DNA of 64,000 bases from an uncultured Ruminiclostridium sp. (GCA_947627695.1 CANQXF010000008.1:1-64000), one strand, 5' to 3'; counted from the first letter of the stretch, positions 23,147-32,072 are shown. Numbers and translations: made by a program. Notes: generated from the sequence alone by a model not told the origin.

Positions 23147-24510
23147 TTTCTGTCAGCCAGCTTTACATATTGTTTTGCTTCGCCCACGTTCATATAAGCG
23201 GGGCGGATTATCTTTCCCGCATTGATAAGCTCTTCCATTCTGTGAGCGCTCCAGCCGCTTATTCTTGAAACGGCGAAGATTGGGGTGTACAGCTCCAGAG
23301 GAAGTCCCATCATACTGTACGCAAAGCCGCTGAAAAAGTCCACGTTGGGGCTGACGCCCTTGTACATTTTCTTCGTTTTTGAAATTATTTTGGGAGCAAG
23401 GTCGGCTACCTTGGCGTAAAGCTGATATTCCGCCTCAAGTCCCTTTTCCTTGGACAGCTTTTCCACATACACTCTGAATACCTCAGCTCTCGGGTCGGAG
23501 AGGGAGTATATGGCGTGACCTATACCGTAGATAAGTCCCGCCTTGTCAAAGGCTTTCTTGTCAAGCAAAGCCTGCAAGTATGCGCTTATCTCATCGTCGT
23601 CCTGCCAGTCCTTTACGTTTTGCTTCATATCCTCAAACATATGCATGACTTTAAGGTTAGCGCCGCCGTGCTTGGGACCCTTAAGGGAGCAAAGCGCCGC
23701 CGCTATTGCGGAGTAGGTGTCAGTTCCCGAGCTGGTGACAACGTGAGTGGTGAATGTGGAGTTGTTTCCTCCGCCGTGCTCTGCGTGGAGCACAAGTGCA
23801 AGGTCGAGCACGTGAGCCTCAAGCTCGGTGTAATTGCTGTCAGGGCGGAGCAGGTGCAGAAGATTTTCCGCTATTGAAAGCTCAGGTCTCGGCTGATGAA
23901 TGAAAAGGCTTTGCTTTTCTATATAAAAATTGTACGCCTGATAGCCGTAAACCGAAAGCATTGGGAATACCGCTATCAGCTTCAAGCATTGTCTTAAAAC
24001 GTTAGGCAGGCTTATATCGTTGGCGTTTTGGTCGTAGCTGTGCAGGGTGAGAACGCTCCTTGCAAGGCTGTTCATCATATCGTCGCTGGGGCCTTTCATT
24101 ATAACGTCCCTGATGAAGTTGGTGGGAAGGGTCATCATATTTCCCAGAAGCTGTTTGAAATTGCTCAATTGCTCTGCATTTGGCAATTCTCCGAAAATCA
24201 GCAGATAGGTTATCTCCTCAAAGCCGAAACGCTTTTCGGAAATAAAGCCGCTGATAATTTCCTTTACGTTTATCCCGCGGTAAAAAAGCTGTCCCTCGCA
24301 GGGAACGGAAACGCCGTTTTCCGTTTTGCTGCCAACTACCGACGCTATCTCGGTAAGTCCCGCAAGCACGCCCTTGCCGTTAAGGTCTCTCAGTCCCCTT
24401 TTTACGTCGTATTTCCCGTAAAGAGAGGGGTCGATACTGCTGTTCTGAACGCAAAGGTCTGTCAGCGCCTGTATCTCAGGCGTAACGCCGATAAAGCTTT
24501 TTAATTCCAT
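23143..24510 (-). CDS. gltA: Citrate synthase
   Basis: 455 residues, the large form frequent in Clostridia. It condenses oxaloacetate with acetyl-CoA, feeding 2-oxoglutarate and glutamate synthesis in a partial TCA cycle. Active-site motifs are LHAEHGGGNNSTFTTHVVTS (catalytic His), KGPKHGGANLKVMHM (His/Gly-rich loop) and GIGHAIYSLSDPRAE (citrate-type arginine). The ribosome binding site is AAGGAGGAC. Promoter at 24592-24620. No aconitase or isocitrate dehydrogenase gene is adjacent. Confidence 0.95.
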   Translation of the reverse strand: MELKSFIGVTPEIQALTDLCVQNSSIDPSLYGKYDVKRGLRDLNGKGVLAGLTEIASVVGSKTENGVSVPCEGQLFYRGINVKEIISGFISEKRFGFEEITYLLIFGELPNAEQLSNFKQLLGNMMTLPTNFIRDVIMKGPSDDMMNSLARSVLTLHSYDQNANDISLPNVLRQCLKLIAVFPMLSVYGYQAYNFYIEKQSLFIHQPRPELSIAENLLHLLRPDSNYTELEAHVLDLALVLHAEHGGGNNSTFTTHVVTSSGTDTYSAIAAALCSLKGPKHGGANLKVMHMFEDMKQNVKDWQDDDEISAYLQALLDKKAFDKAGLIYGIGHAIYSLSDPRAEVFRVYVEKLSKEKGLEAEYQLYAKVADLAPKIISKTKKMYKGVSPNVDFFSGFAYSMMGLPLELYTPIFAVSRISGWSAHRMEELINAGKIIRPAYMNVGEAKQYVKLADRK

Positions 24511-24591
24511 AGTCTGTCCTCCTTAATGTATCTCGTCTGCGGTTTAATTCTCATTCTCCCTTTCTCTGTATGTTGTCAGTTGATATGTTTA

Positions 24592-24620
24592 ATTATAACA
24601 TATTTTAATAGGATTGTCAA
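24592..24620 (-). promoter_or_regulatory. Promoter of citrate synthase
   Basis: Minus strand TTGACA (24620-24615), 17 nt, TATAAT (24597-24592): a perfect consensus. Its -35 abuts the terminator of the upstream gene. Confidence 0.8.
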
Positions 24621-24652
24621 AACGAAAGGGGGCAGCTTTCGCCGCCCCCTTT
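24620..24652 (-). terminator. Terminator of the operator-controlled secreted-protein gene
   Basis: AAAGGGGGC (24625-24633) pairs with GCCCCCTTT (24644-24652); CGTTTTG follows on the minus strand. Confidence 0.75.
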
Positions 24653-24669
24653 ATAATTTTGTCATAATT

Positions 24670-25059
24670 TTACAGCATTTTGTAAACTTCGCCGTCTATA
24701 ACAACTGTTTTCGAGGCGGGGTCGTAGCTGAGCTTTTCGTTTTGCAGCTTTAAGAAGCAGTAATCCTTGTAGGTTATCCTGCCGCTGTCCTCGTCAGTCT
24801 CAGGCATATCCTTCCACACGTTCAGCACATATTCCGCCGCCGTTCCGTCGGCAAGGATAAGCTCGTCGTCGGTGAGGACTATCTTTTCTGCGGCCGCGTC
24901 GCCGTCCTTGTAATATTCTCCCTCGTATACCTGAGAAACAGCTTCATCTGCGTCGGCAGGCTGTTCCTCGTGGGCGGAAACCGCAAAGAGAGTCGTTCCT
25001 CCGGCAAACAGCATAATGCCGAAGGTCATAAGGAGGATACCTGCAACAATTCTTTTCAT
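24670..25059 (-). CDS. Small secreted or membrane-anchored acidic protein, unknown
   Basis: 129 residues. The N-terminal helix RIVAGILLMTFGIMLFAGGTTLFAVSA could be a signal peptide cut after VSA or a TM anchor. The rest is very acidic and has a small beta-rich look (EKIVLTDDELILADGTAAEYVLNVW, KLSYDPASKTVVIDGEVYKML). I do not recognise a family. Its promoter carries the same six-repeat operator and spacing as the lipoprotein at 2888-3772, so they likely respond to one regulator. The leader between -10 and ATG is about 75 nt and includes GAAAGGAG. Confidence 0.75.
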   Translation of the reverse strand: MKRIVAGILLMTFGIMLFAGGTTLFAVSAHEEQPADADEAVSQVYEGEYYKDGDAAAEKIVLTDDELILADGTAAEYVLNVWKDMPETDEDSGRITYKDYCFLKLQNEKLSYDPASKTVVIDGEVYKML

Positions 25060-25133
25060 GGCGCTTGCCGCTTCCCGAAGGAAGCTCTCCTTTCAGATCA
25101 TCATCGGAAGAACAGATATGTTCCTTGATAATA

Positions 25134-25219
25134 ATTATACACCATAAAAAGCAAAATACAATTACAAAACGGTTACAATTCGGTTACAATTTGGTAACAA
25201 AAGTTACAAAACGGTAACA
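25134..25219 (-). promoter_or_regulatory. Six-repeat operator plus -10 (PhoB/PhoP-like), site 2
   Basis: On the plus strand TTACA or TAACA starts at 25162, 25173, 25184, 25195, 25204 and 25215: spacing 11, 11, 11, 9, 11. The proximal repeat lies exactly 22 nt from TATAAT (25139-25134, minus strand), the same as site 1. The -35 position is a poor ATTGTA. The bases between, TTTTGTAATTG.ATTTTGCT, are also shared between the two sites. The operator occupies the gap between the ABC permease stop and the secreted-protein gene. Confidence 0.7.
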
Positions 25220-25226
25220 AAATCCA

Positions 25227-26603
25227 TTAGCTGCTCTTTTTCGCCATTTTTATCATCTGGGTCAGCTTCAGCGGTTTGCCTGTATAAAGGATTATCACCT
25301 CGTAGACCTTGGCGGTGAGGAGCGCCGCAAGGAACACCATTGCCGCAAGGAAAACTATTGCAAGAAGCATCTGCAAGCCGTCTATCTTTCCCATAAGTAT
25401 TGCGGAGGGGAGGGCGAACGGGGAGGAAATGGGGAAGAAATAAGAGAAGGTGATAACTGCGTCCATATCTCCCTCAAAATTTACGGCGGGAGGAATGTAG
25501 GACAGCATAAATCCAGCAACTGCCAGCAGTATAAGGGGCTGGAGAGAGCTTGCAAGGTCCTCAAGCCTGCTGACGCCAGCTCCCACAAGTCCCGCAAGGA
25601 GAGCGAAGAACAAAAATCCCAGAATAACGGTGATGATTATTGCAAAAATGGCAAGGGGATCGAACAGTCCGGGGACTGCGGTGGAAATTTCTCCCATAAC
25701 GTCGGTATTTGCCGCTGTTTCGCCTGCCGCTTCTGTTATCTCGTTCATAACACCCGAATTTACCACGTTCATCACGCCGATTGGTGCGGTGAGCAAAAAC
25801 GCCGCCGTTCCCACTGCTCCGAAAATAGCCGTCTGGGTTATGCAAACAAGGAGAGTTCCCGCTATCTTGCCAACGATTATGGCAAGGGGACGGCAGGAGG
25901 TTATCAGCAGCTCGATAACTCTGGAGCTTTTTTCAGTGGCTATGGACTGGGCTATCTGCTGAGAATACAGCATAATGAACATATAGAAAATAATGGAAAC
26001 TACCATAGGCAGCAGCTGTCCCACGACCATCTGTATTTCGGATTCGCCGCCGTAGACTGTCACGTTACTGCTCACGTCAGCCATAGCAAGGGGAAGATTT
26101 TCTTCGCTGACGCCAATGCTGAGATACAATGCCTTGGTGAAATTGTCCGTCACCTCGTAGGAAAATTCCTCCGCCGCATAGCGGGAGAGAATATCCTCAT
26201 TTTCGGGGCGGTAAAAGTTCAGGGAATAGCTTTTGTCCCCGCCGCCTGTTACGGTCAGAAGCATTTCCGCTTTGTCGCCTGAGGTTATCTCGTTCAGCTT
26301 TGCTTCAAGCTGTTCTTTTGTGATATTTTCAAAAGTGGTGTTTTGGATAGGGGAAAGCTGAAAATCCAGTTCGTTCTCGGCATAAATGTAAAGCGTGTTT
26401 ACGTTCTGAGCTTCGGTCTGCTCTCCGTCATCTCCGAAAATTTCGTCGTCGTCGCCTGAAAATACGGCGGGAAGAATGTTTATAGCTGCGCAGACCAGCG
26501 CGATAAGCACGCAGATAACGATAGTCCCTGTTTTGAAGGCTTTTGATTTCAGCGTCTGAAGATAGGTGAAGGATAAGATCTGTTTCCAGCCTTTAATTCT
26601 CAT
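25227..26603 (-). CDS. ABC-2 type exporter permease (NatB-like)
   Basis: 458 residues from the ATG at 26603 (AAGGTGGG upstream); a GTG three codons earlier is also in frame. One TM helix near residues 17-40, a long extracytoplasmic loop (about 50-175), then five or six TM helices, the NatB layout. It partners with the ATPase encoded just upstream, whose stop overlaps this start. NatAB exports Na+ or is induced by envelope stress in Bacillus; the substrate here is not established. The pair is transcribed from a promoter with an internal palindrome. Confidence 0.9.
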   Translation of the reverse strand: MRIKGWKQILSFTYLQTLKSKAFKTGTIVICVLIALVCAAINILPAVFSGDDDEIFGDDGEQTEAQNVNTLYIYAENELDFQLSPIQNTTFENITKEQLEAKLNEITSGDKAEMLLTVTGGGDKSYSLNFYRPENEDILSRYAAEEFSYEVTDNFTKALYLSIGVSEENLPLAMADVSSNVTVYGGESEIQMVVGQLLPMVVSIIFYMFIMLYSQQIAQSIATEKSSRVIELLITSCRPLAIIVGKIAGTLLVCITQTAIFGAVGTAAFLLTAPIGVMNVVNSGVMNEITEAAGETAANTDVMGEISTAVPGLFDPLAIFAIIITVILGFLFFALLAGLVGAGVSRLEDLASSLQPLILLAVAGFMLSYIPPAVNFEGDMDAVITFSYFFPISSPFALPSAILMGKIDGLQMLLAIVFLAAMVFLAALLTAKVYEVIILYTGKPLKLTQMIKMAKKSS

Positions 26604-27495
26604 TGCTTTCACCCACCTTTTCTATAAATAACTCGTTGAGAGTAGGCTCTCTAAGCTCAAATTTTATGGGAGAAATTCCCTTGGCAAGCATTTTTTGCAG
26701 GAATATTTTCGGCTGTTCCTCGTTTTCAACGTGGAAGCATACCCCATTTGGGGTATTTTCCTTAAGCTGTAATTTACATTCCGCCGCCAGGTCCATAAAG
26801 TCCGCCTCCGCCTTGACAAGGAGGTTTTCCCTGCCCCGTTGGCGCTTTATGGCGTTGAGGTTGCCGCTAAGTACCGTTTTTCCCCTGTTCATTATAACAA
26901 GGTCGTCGCAAAATTCCTCGATAATGTTCATCTGGTGGCTGGACATTATGATGAACTTTTCCTTTGCCGTTTCCTCACGGATAACAGATTTGAACAGGTC
27001 GGCGTTTACAGGGTCAAGTCCCGACAAGGGCTCGTCCAATACCAGCAGCTTCGGGTCGCCTATCAGCGCCGCCGCAAGCTGGACTTTCTGCTGATTGCCT
27101 TTTGAAAGCTGCTCGGCGTTTTTAAGACGGTATTCGTCAATTCCCAGCCTGCCGAACCAGTAATCTATCTGCGCCTTTGCCTCGGGCTTTTTTATCCCTT
27201 TCAGCGAGGCGAAAAAATACATCTGGTCAAGAATGTTGTATTTCGGATACAAGCCCCTGTCCTCCGCAAGGTAGCCTACGTTTTCCTGCGCGGGCTTCAT
27301 CGGCTCTCCGTTCCACAGTACCTCTCCCGTGTCCTTGGACAACATTCCCAGTATCATTCGTATGGAGGTGGTCTTGCCCGCGCCGTTGGTGCCAAGCAGG
27401 GCGAACATTCCCGGCTTTGCTATCTCAAAGCTGAGATCCTCAACGGCGGTGTATTCGCCGAATTTTTTTGATATGTGCTTTACTTCAAGGGACAT
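26593..27495 (-). CDS. ABC exporter ATP-binding protein (NatA-like)
   Basis: 300 residues. Walker A GTNGAGKTTS (about 36-45), Q-loop within LAEDRGLYP, signature LSKGNQQKVQ, Walker B LLVLDEPLSGLDP and H-loop MSSHQM. The C-terminal 80 residues are the DUF4162-type tail seen in NatA-like ATPases. It energises the permease encoded by the overlapping downstream gene. First gene of a two-gene operon. Confidence 0.94.
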   Translation of the reverse strand: MSLEVKHISKKFGEYTAVEDLSFEIAKPGMFALLGTNGAGKTTSIRMILGMLSKDTGEVLWNGEPMKPAQENVGYLAEDRGLYPKYNILDQMYFFASLKGIKKPEAKAQIDYWFGRLGIDEYRLKNAEQLSKGNQQKVQLAAALIGDPKLLVLDEPLSGLDPVNADLFKSVIREETAKEKFIIMSSHQMNIIEEFCDDLVIMNRGKTVLSGNLNAIKRQRGRENLLVKAEADFMDLAAECKLQLKENTPNGVCFHVENEEQPKIFLQKMLAKGISPIKFELREPTLNELFIEKVGESNEN

Positions 27496-27527
27496 TTTTC
27501 TCCCCCTTTTTCTGATTTTATGATTTC

Positions 27528-27556
27528 AGTATATCACATTGTTTCAATGTTGTCAA
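27528..27556 (-). promoter_or_regulatory. NatAB-like promoter with a palindrome between -35 and -10
   Basis: Minus strand TTGACA (27556-27551), 17 nt, TATACT (27533-27528). The spacer contains the perfect inverted repeat ACATTG-AAA-CAATGT, a likely repressor or MerR-type site. No regulator gene adjoins. Confidence 0.65.
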
Positions 27557-27640
27557 TAGAATTTACAGAAATATTTTCATATTTCAAAAATCAGTAAATT
27601 TCATTTACTCATAAAATGTACAGTTTTTCTCTGCAAGTTA

Positions 27641-27669
27641 TTGTATTTTTTGGGGAAATATGCTATAAT
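27641..27669 (+). promoter_or_regulatory. Promoter of glgA
   Basis: TTGTAT (27641-27646), 17 nt, TATAAT (27664-27669), about 58 nt before the ATG. Confidence 0.7.
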
Positions 27670-27727
27670 TATTATAAGTATAAAGCTTGTTCCGTGCAAA
27701 TAAATAATACAGGAAAGGAAATCAGTT

Positions 27728-29164
27728 ATGAAGATAATTTATGCCACCAGCGAGGCTCAACCTTTTGCCGCTTCAGGCGGACTTGCGGACGTTGCGGGTT
27801 CTCTGCCCAAGGCGCTTGTGGAGGAGGGACAGGAATGTGCGGTCGTTCTTCCCTATTACGTTAATACCATAAAGGATTCTCACAAGGAACACATCAGATA
27901 TGTGGACAATTTCAGCGTTTCAGTGGGCTGGCGCTCACAATACTGCGGCGTTTTCCAGACGGAGCTGAACGGAGTGACCTATTACTTCCTTGACAACGAA
28001 TATTATTTCAAGCGTGATTTCGGGCTTTACGGCTACTATGACGACGCGGAGAGATACGCTTTCTTCTCCCGTGCGGTTCTGGAGCTGATACAGCGCTTTG
28101 ATCTGCGCCCCGACATCATCAACTCCAATGACTGGCAGTGTGCTCTGATACCCGTTTACTATAACCTGTATTACCGCAATCAGTACAATATGCAGAACAT
28201 ACACACCGTGTTCACCATACATAATATCCAGTATCAGGGACGCTACGGTATGGAGCTTATGGAGGAAATTCTGGGTATACCTATGTATTATCGCTCCATT
28301 ATGGAATACGACAAGGACGTAAACTTTATGAAAGCGGCTATCGAGGTTTCCGAGAAGGTCACCACCGTTTCTCCCACCTATGCGAGGGAGATACTCGACC
28401 CTTGGTTCTCCCACGGACTTGACAGGATACTCAGGGGCAAGGAATACAAGACCTGCGGCTTCCTGAACGGCATTGACACGGATATGTACAATCCCGAAAC
28501 GGACGAGATAATCCCCGCAAAGTTCAGCGCAAAGAACAGAAACGGAAAAAAGATATGCAAGCAAAAGCTGCTCGAAGAAGTGGGGCTTCCCACCGACGAC
28601 GATATGCCTGTTATCGGACTGGTTTCCCGTCTTGTGGAGCATAAGGGCTTTGACCTTGTAAAATACGTTTTCGACCAGATGGTAAATCTGGGGTGCAAGG
28701 TGATAATTCTCGGTTCGGGCGAGGCGCAGTACGAAAACTATTTCAACGAAATGCACTATCGCTATCCCGACAGAGTGAGCTTCACCTGCGGGTACGTTCC
28801 CGCTTTGGCGAAGAAGATATACGCAGGGGCGGACATCTTCCTGATGCCCAGCAAGAGCGAGCCCTGCGGTCTGGCGCAGATGATAGCGCTGAGATACGGC
28901 ACCGTTCCCGTTGTAAGGGCGACGGGCGGCTTGAAAGACTCTATCCCCGACTACGGCGAGCCTGACGGCAGCGGGCTTGGCTTTACATTCCAGAGCTATG
29001 ACGCTCTGGATATGCTGGGAGCAGTGCGCAGGTGCGTTGAGCTTTACTACAACGACAAGCGCAAGTGGAGCGCCCTCGTTACAAAGGGAATGAAGGCGGA
29101 CTTCAGCTGGAAGCAGTCGGCAAAGCTGTATATCGGTCTTTACAAGGAGCTTTGCGGTCAGTAA
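27728..29164 (+). CDS. glgA: Glycogen synthase (ADP-glucose type), GT5
   Basis: 478 residues. It extends alpha-1,4-glucan with ADP-glucose. The N-terminal loop is ATSEAQPFAASGGLADVAGSLP; the residue before the SGGL block is Ala where E. coli has Lys in KxGGL, a variant in the ADP-glucose loop. The acceptor/catalytic region includes HNIQYQGRYGMELM and the C-terminal Rossmann half has GLVSRLVEHKGFDL and the E-x7-E-like stretch SKSEPCGLAQMIALRYG. No other glg genes are in the window. Start set by AGGAAAGG. It suggests glycogen storage. Confidence 0.94.
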   Translation: MKIIYATSEAQPFAASGGLADVAGSLPKALVEEGQECAVVLPYYVNTIKDSHKEHIRYVDNFSVSVGWRSQYCGVFQTELNGVTYYFLDNEYYFKRDFGLYGYYDDAERYAFFSRAVLELIQRFDLRPDIINSNDWQCALIPVYYNLYYRNQYNMQNIHTVFTIHNIQYQGRYGMELMEEILGIPMYYRSIMEYDKDVNFMKAAIEVSEKVTTVSPTYAREILDPWFSHGLDRILRGKEYKTCGFLNGIDTDMYNPETDEIIPAKFSAKNRNGKKICKQKLLEEVGLPTDDDMPVIGLVSRLVEHKGFDLVKYVFDQMVNLGCKVIILGSGEAQYENYFNEMHYRYPDRVSFTCGYVPALAKKIYAGADIFLMPSKSEPCGLAQMIALRYGTVPVVRATGGLKDSIPDYGEPDGSGLGFTFQSYDALDMLGAVRRCVELYYNDKRKWSALVTKGMKADFSWKQSAKLYIGLYKELCGQ

Positions 29165-29277
29165 GAAAAATTTGCAAGATCCATCGTTTTGTATAACGGT
29201 TCCTCTTAAAGTGAATAATAATGACGGAGCAGATAGGTTCTATCGGCTCCGCCCATTACTGTTCGGGAGGAATCGGA

Positions 29278-30075
29278 ATGAAAAAAACAAGCGAAAACAG
29301 CTTTAAGATAGTTACGGCGGCAGCGGCTATGCTGGCGGTGATGTTTTGCTTCGGAGCAGGAGCTTTGCAGGAGAACGCCTCAAAAGCGGTTCAGGCAGAC
29401 GCTGACGATGATTATTTCTCGCTGTACAAGGATCTGTACGTTGAGCAATTTGTAAACAAGGAATACGAAGACGACGAGGGGTGCGTTTACCTCACCTTTG
29501 ACGACGGCCCCTCACCCTATACGGAGGAACTGCTGGAAATTCTGGACAGGGAGAACGTCAAGGCGACGTTTTTTCTTTCACCAAACGACAGCGAGGAGGA
29601 CGAGCGACTGATAAGGCTGATAAGGGAAAAGGGACACACTATCGGCATACACACCTATTCCCACGTTTATTCAAGGATATATTCAAACGTCAGCAGTTAT
29701 CTTGAGGATTTTGACGCCGCATTTAACCGTATTTACGAAATAACGGGGGAAAAGTGCAGGTTCTTCCGCTTTCCTGCGGGAAGCGTAAATTCCTATAACA
29801 GAGGGATAAGGCAGGAGCTTATCAGCGAAATGACGCGCAGAGGCTTCGTATACTACGACTGGAACGTGGACGGGCGGGACGCCGTGGGCGCAGACTCGGC
29901 GCAGATAAAGCAGAACGTGCTTTCCCAATGCGAGGGAAAAAAGCGTGGAGTGATACTGCTCCACGACGGCGTTGAACGGACGGTGGGCGTGCTTGAGGAA
30001 ATAATCAAGGGGCTGAAGGACGAGGGCTTTACTTTCAGGAAAATAACCGAAGACGTGAGACCAATGCAATTTTAG
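29278..30075 (+). CDS. Polysaccharide deacetylase (NodB/CE4)
   Basis: 265 residues from the ATG at 29278 (GGGAGG upstream); the in-frame ATG at 29221 lacks such a site. A membrane anchor or signal helix (IVTAAAAMLAVMFCFGAGAL) is followed by the NodB domain: YLTFDDGPSPYTEELLEIL (Asp-Asp metal site), GIHTYSHVYSRI (HxxxH ligands), FRFPAGSVN, WNVDGRD and VILLHDG. It should remove N-acetyl groups from peptidoglycan or a related glycan outside the membrane, often to resist lysozyme. The HD gene starts 8 nt after it. Confidence 0.92.
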   Translation: MKKTSENSFKIVTAAAAMLAVMFCFGAGALQENASKAVQADADDDYFSLYKDLYVEQFVNKEYEDDEGCVYLTFDDGPSPYTEELLEILDRENVKATFFLSPNDSEEDERLIRLIREKGHTIGIHTYSHVYSRIYSNVSSYLEDFDAAFNRIYEITGEKCRFFRFPAGSVNSYNRGIRQELISEMTRRGFVYYDWNVDGRDAVGADSAQIKQNVLSQCEGKKRGVILLHDGVERTVGVLEEIIKGLKDEGFTFRKITEDVRPMQF

Positions 30076-30083
30076 GAGGAAAT

Positions 30084-30668
30084 ATGAACGCAGACGCAAC
30101 AAAGCAGGAATTTATCTCCATTTACAAGGAGAACATCAAGCGGGAGGGGGCGGAAAAGCTGCTGGATTTTCTGGTATCGAAATGCGATTTTTTCACTGCT
30201 CCCGCAAGCACACGCTTTCACAGCAGTTATGAGGGCGGGCTGGCTCAGCACTCGCTGAACGTCTATCACTGTCTGAAGGCGTACGTTGAACGGGAAAGAT
30301 TTTCAGAGGTATACGGGCTGACGTTCAGCGAGGAAAGCGTTGCTATCGCCGCGCTATTGCACGACGTGTGCAAGGTGGATACATATGTAAGGGATTTTCG
30401 CAACGTGAAAAACGACCAGGGGGTTTGGGAAAAAATCCCTACCTATCGGACGGAGGACAAGCTCCCCTACGGTCACGGGGAAAAGTCCGTGTATATGATA
30501 AGCGGCTTTATGCGGCTGACAAGGGAAGAAGCTATGGCTATACGCTGGCATATGGGATTTTCGGGAACGGAGGACAAAAATCTCGTTGGCAGGGCGTTCG
30601 AGAGCTTTCCGCTGGCATTTGCCCTTTCGGTGGCAGATATGGAGTCCACCTACTTCCTTGAGGCATGA
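30084..30668 (+). CDS. HD-domain phosphohydrolase
   Basis: 194 residues with an HD metal site: HSSYEGGLAQHSLNVYHCL (first His), ALLHDVCKVDTY (His-Asp), and later YGHGEKSVYMISGF and IRWHMGF. This resembles the HD half of the YhaM-type 3'-5' exonuclease, or a standalone HD hydrolase, but no OB domain is present. The substrate is unknown. GGAGG lies just before the ATG and the gene is only 8 nt after the deacetylase, so they are one operon. Confidence 0.88.
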   Translation: MNADATKQEFISIYKENIKREGAEKLLDFLVSKCDFFTAPASTRFHSSYEGGLAQHSLNVYHCLKAYVERERFSEVYGLTFSEESVAIAALLHDVCKVDTYVRDFRNVKNDQGVWEKIPTYRTEDKLPYGHGEKSVYMISGFMRLTREEAMAIRWHMGFSGTEDKNLVGRAFESFPLAFALSVADMESTYFLEA

Positions 30669-30696
30669 TTTTTCAGAAAATCATCACAGGAAACAT

Positions 30697-30725
30697 TTTA
30701 CAAATTCGACGTTTTGTGCTACAAT
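30697..30725 (+). promoter_or_regulatory. Promoter of the PrsA-like gene
   Basis: TTTACA (30697-30702), 17 nt, TACAAT (30720-30725), 32 nt before the ATG at 30758. Confidence 0.6.
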
Positions 30726-30757
30726 AGAAAAGACAAAATCGAAAGGAAAGGTTCTTG

Positions 30758-31951
30758 ATGAATACACGGAAAATCAAAATCATGCTTTCCGCCGCAATAG
30801 CGGGAGCGCTGCTCCTGTCAGGGTGCGGGGAGGCAAGCAAGGGTCCTGTGGCGCATATTGAGGATCCCCCAGAGGGAGCAGGCGACCACTTCACCATAAG
30901 CTATGAGGAATGGCACAACGAGTACACTTACCAGATGTTAAGGGGCAACTACACCGAGGAGGACAACGCCGACATTGCGAAAAACTACCGCCAGAGCACG
31001 CTGGACTATCTTGTACAGGAGCGCATAGTGCTGTGGCTGGCGAAGGAGCAGGGCATTTCTGCCGAGACGCTGACCCAGGAGGAGACCGACGAGATAAGCA
31101 AGAACGTTGACGAGACGCTTTCGGGCTGGTACGACAGCTACAAGACGGACGCGCAAAACGCGCTTGGAAGCGATTACACCGAGGAACAGCTAACGGAAAA
31201 GGAAAAGGAGCTTTTTGAGGAATTTCTCAAACAAGCGGGGCTGACGCCTGACATTTTCTACCAATGGTCGGTGAACGAGGCACTTACACAGAAATTTGTG
31301 GACAAGGTATCCGAGAGCATAACCGACGAAAAGGTGGAGGAGTTCGTTCAGGACACGATAGACACTGCAAAGGACAAGTACGAAAACGACATTGCCGCCT
31401 TTGAGCAGTCCTACACTCCGTTCTACATTCCTGAGGGGACGAGGACGGTACAGCAGATATACGTCAAGCTAAAGGACGACGTTACCAACGAGATAACCGC
31501 CTACCGCAAGGACGGCGACGACGCAAAGGCGGACGAGATACGGGACGCTGAGCTTGAGAAGATACGCTTTCGCATTGACGAGGCTTACGAAAAGCTGAGC
31601 AACGGCGAAAAGTGGGAGGACGTGCTCGAAGAATACAGCGAGGAGGGCGCGGTGGACTACACCGTTTATCCCAAGAGCAGTGTTGTTGACCCTGCGATAA
31701 CCGAAGCGGTGATGAAAATTCCCGAAAAGGGGCAATGGTCGGATATCATACCCACTGACCAGGGGTACTTCATCATTCTGTACAAGGACGACAGGGTGAT
31801 GACCGACGAGGAGAGCCAGGCGCTGAGAGATCAGGCGTTGGACTATCTGAAGGATCAGGAGGCGTACCAGAAGGTGCAGGATTTCACGGACGCGCACAAG
31901 TATGTATATGATTACGAGCTGTTACAGCTGGAAGCGCCTGCGGTGAGTTAA
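30758..31951 (+). CDS. PrsA/SurA-like parvulin peptidyl-prolyl isomerase lipoprotein
   Basis: 397 residues from the ATG at 30758 (AGGAAAGG upstream). A type II signal peptide ends in LLSGC, so it is anchored outside the membrane. The N-terminal helical chaperone region (about 40-215) has SurA_N/PrsA character. The parvulin-like C-terminal part (about 225-370) includes VQQIYVKLKDD, YTVYPKSSVVDPAITEAVMKIPEKG.. and the closing DQGYFIILYKDDR. It is a foldase for exported proteins, perhaps including pilins encoded next door. Ends in a strong terminator. Confidence 0.9.
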   Translation: MNTRKIKIMLSAAIAGALLLSGCGEASKGPVAHIEDPPEGAGDHFTISYEEWHNEYTYQMLRGNYTEEDNADIAKNYRQSTLDYLVQERIVLWLAKEQGISAETLTQEETDEISKNVDETLSGWYDSYKTDAQNALGSDYTEEQLTEKEKELFEEFLKQAGLTPDIFYQWSVNEALTQKFVDKVSESITDEKVEEFVQDTIDTAKDKYENDIAAFEQSYTPFYIPEGTRTVQQIYVKLKDDVTNEITAYRKDGDDAKADEIRDAELEKIRFRIDEAYEKLSNGEKWEDVLEEYSEEGAVDYTVYPKSSVVDPAITEAVMKIPEKGQWSDIIPTDQGYFIILYKDDRVMTDEESQALRDQALDYLKDQEAYQKVQDFTDAHKYVYDYELLQLEAPAVS

Positions 31952-31952
31952 A

Positions 31953-31989
31953 AAAATACCCGAGTCCGATAGGGCTCGGGTATTTTTTT
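31953..31989 (+). terminator. Terminator of the PrsA-like gene
   Basis: ATACCCGAG and CTCGGGTAT flank a loop, followed by six further T (to 31989). Confidence 0.9.
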
Positions 31990-32066
31990 GCGGGACGCTG
32001 TCCCGCACCCTGCCAAAGGAACTTTTTTGGAAAAAAGTTCCTTTGGAATCTTCAAAAAACTTTGGC
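31990..32066. repeat. Palindromic intergenic repeat
   Basis: Two hairpins in series: CGGGAC-GCT-GTCCCG (31991-32005) and a 16-bp stem CCAAAGGAACTTTTTT/AAAAAAGTTCCTTTGG (32013-32046) with only GG between. I recall palindromic repeats of this kind between genes in many gut Firmicutes, but cannot check copies here: this is the only one in the window. Confidence 0.55.
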
Positions 32067-32072
32067 TTTGGT

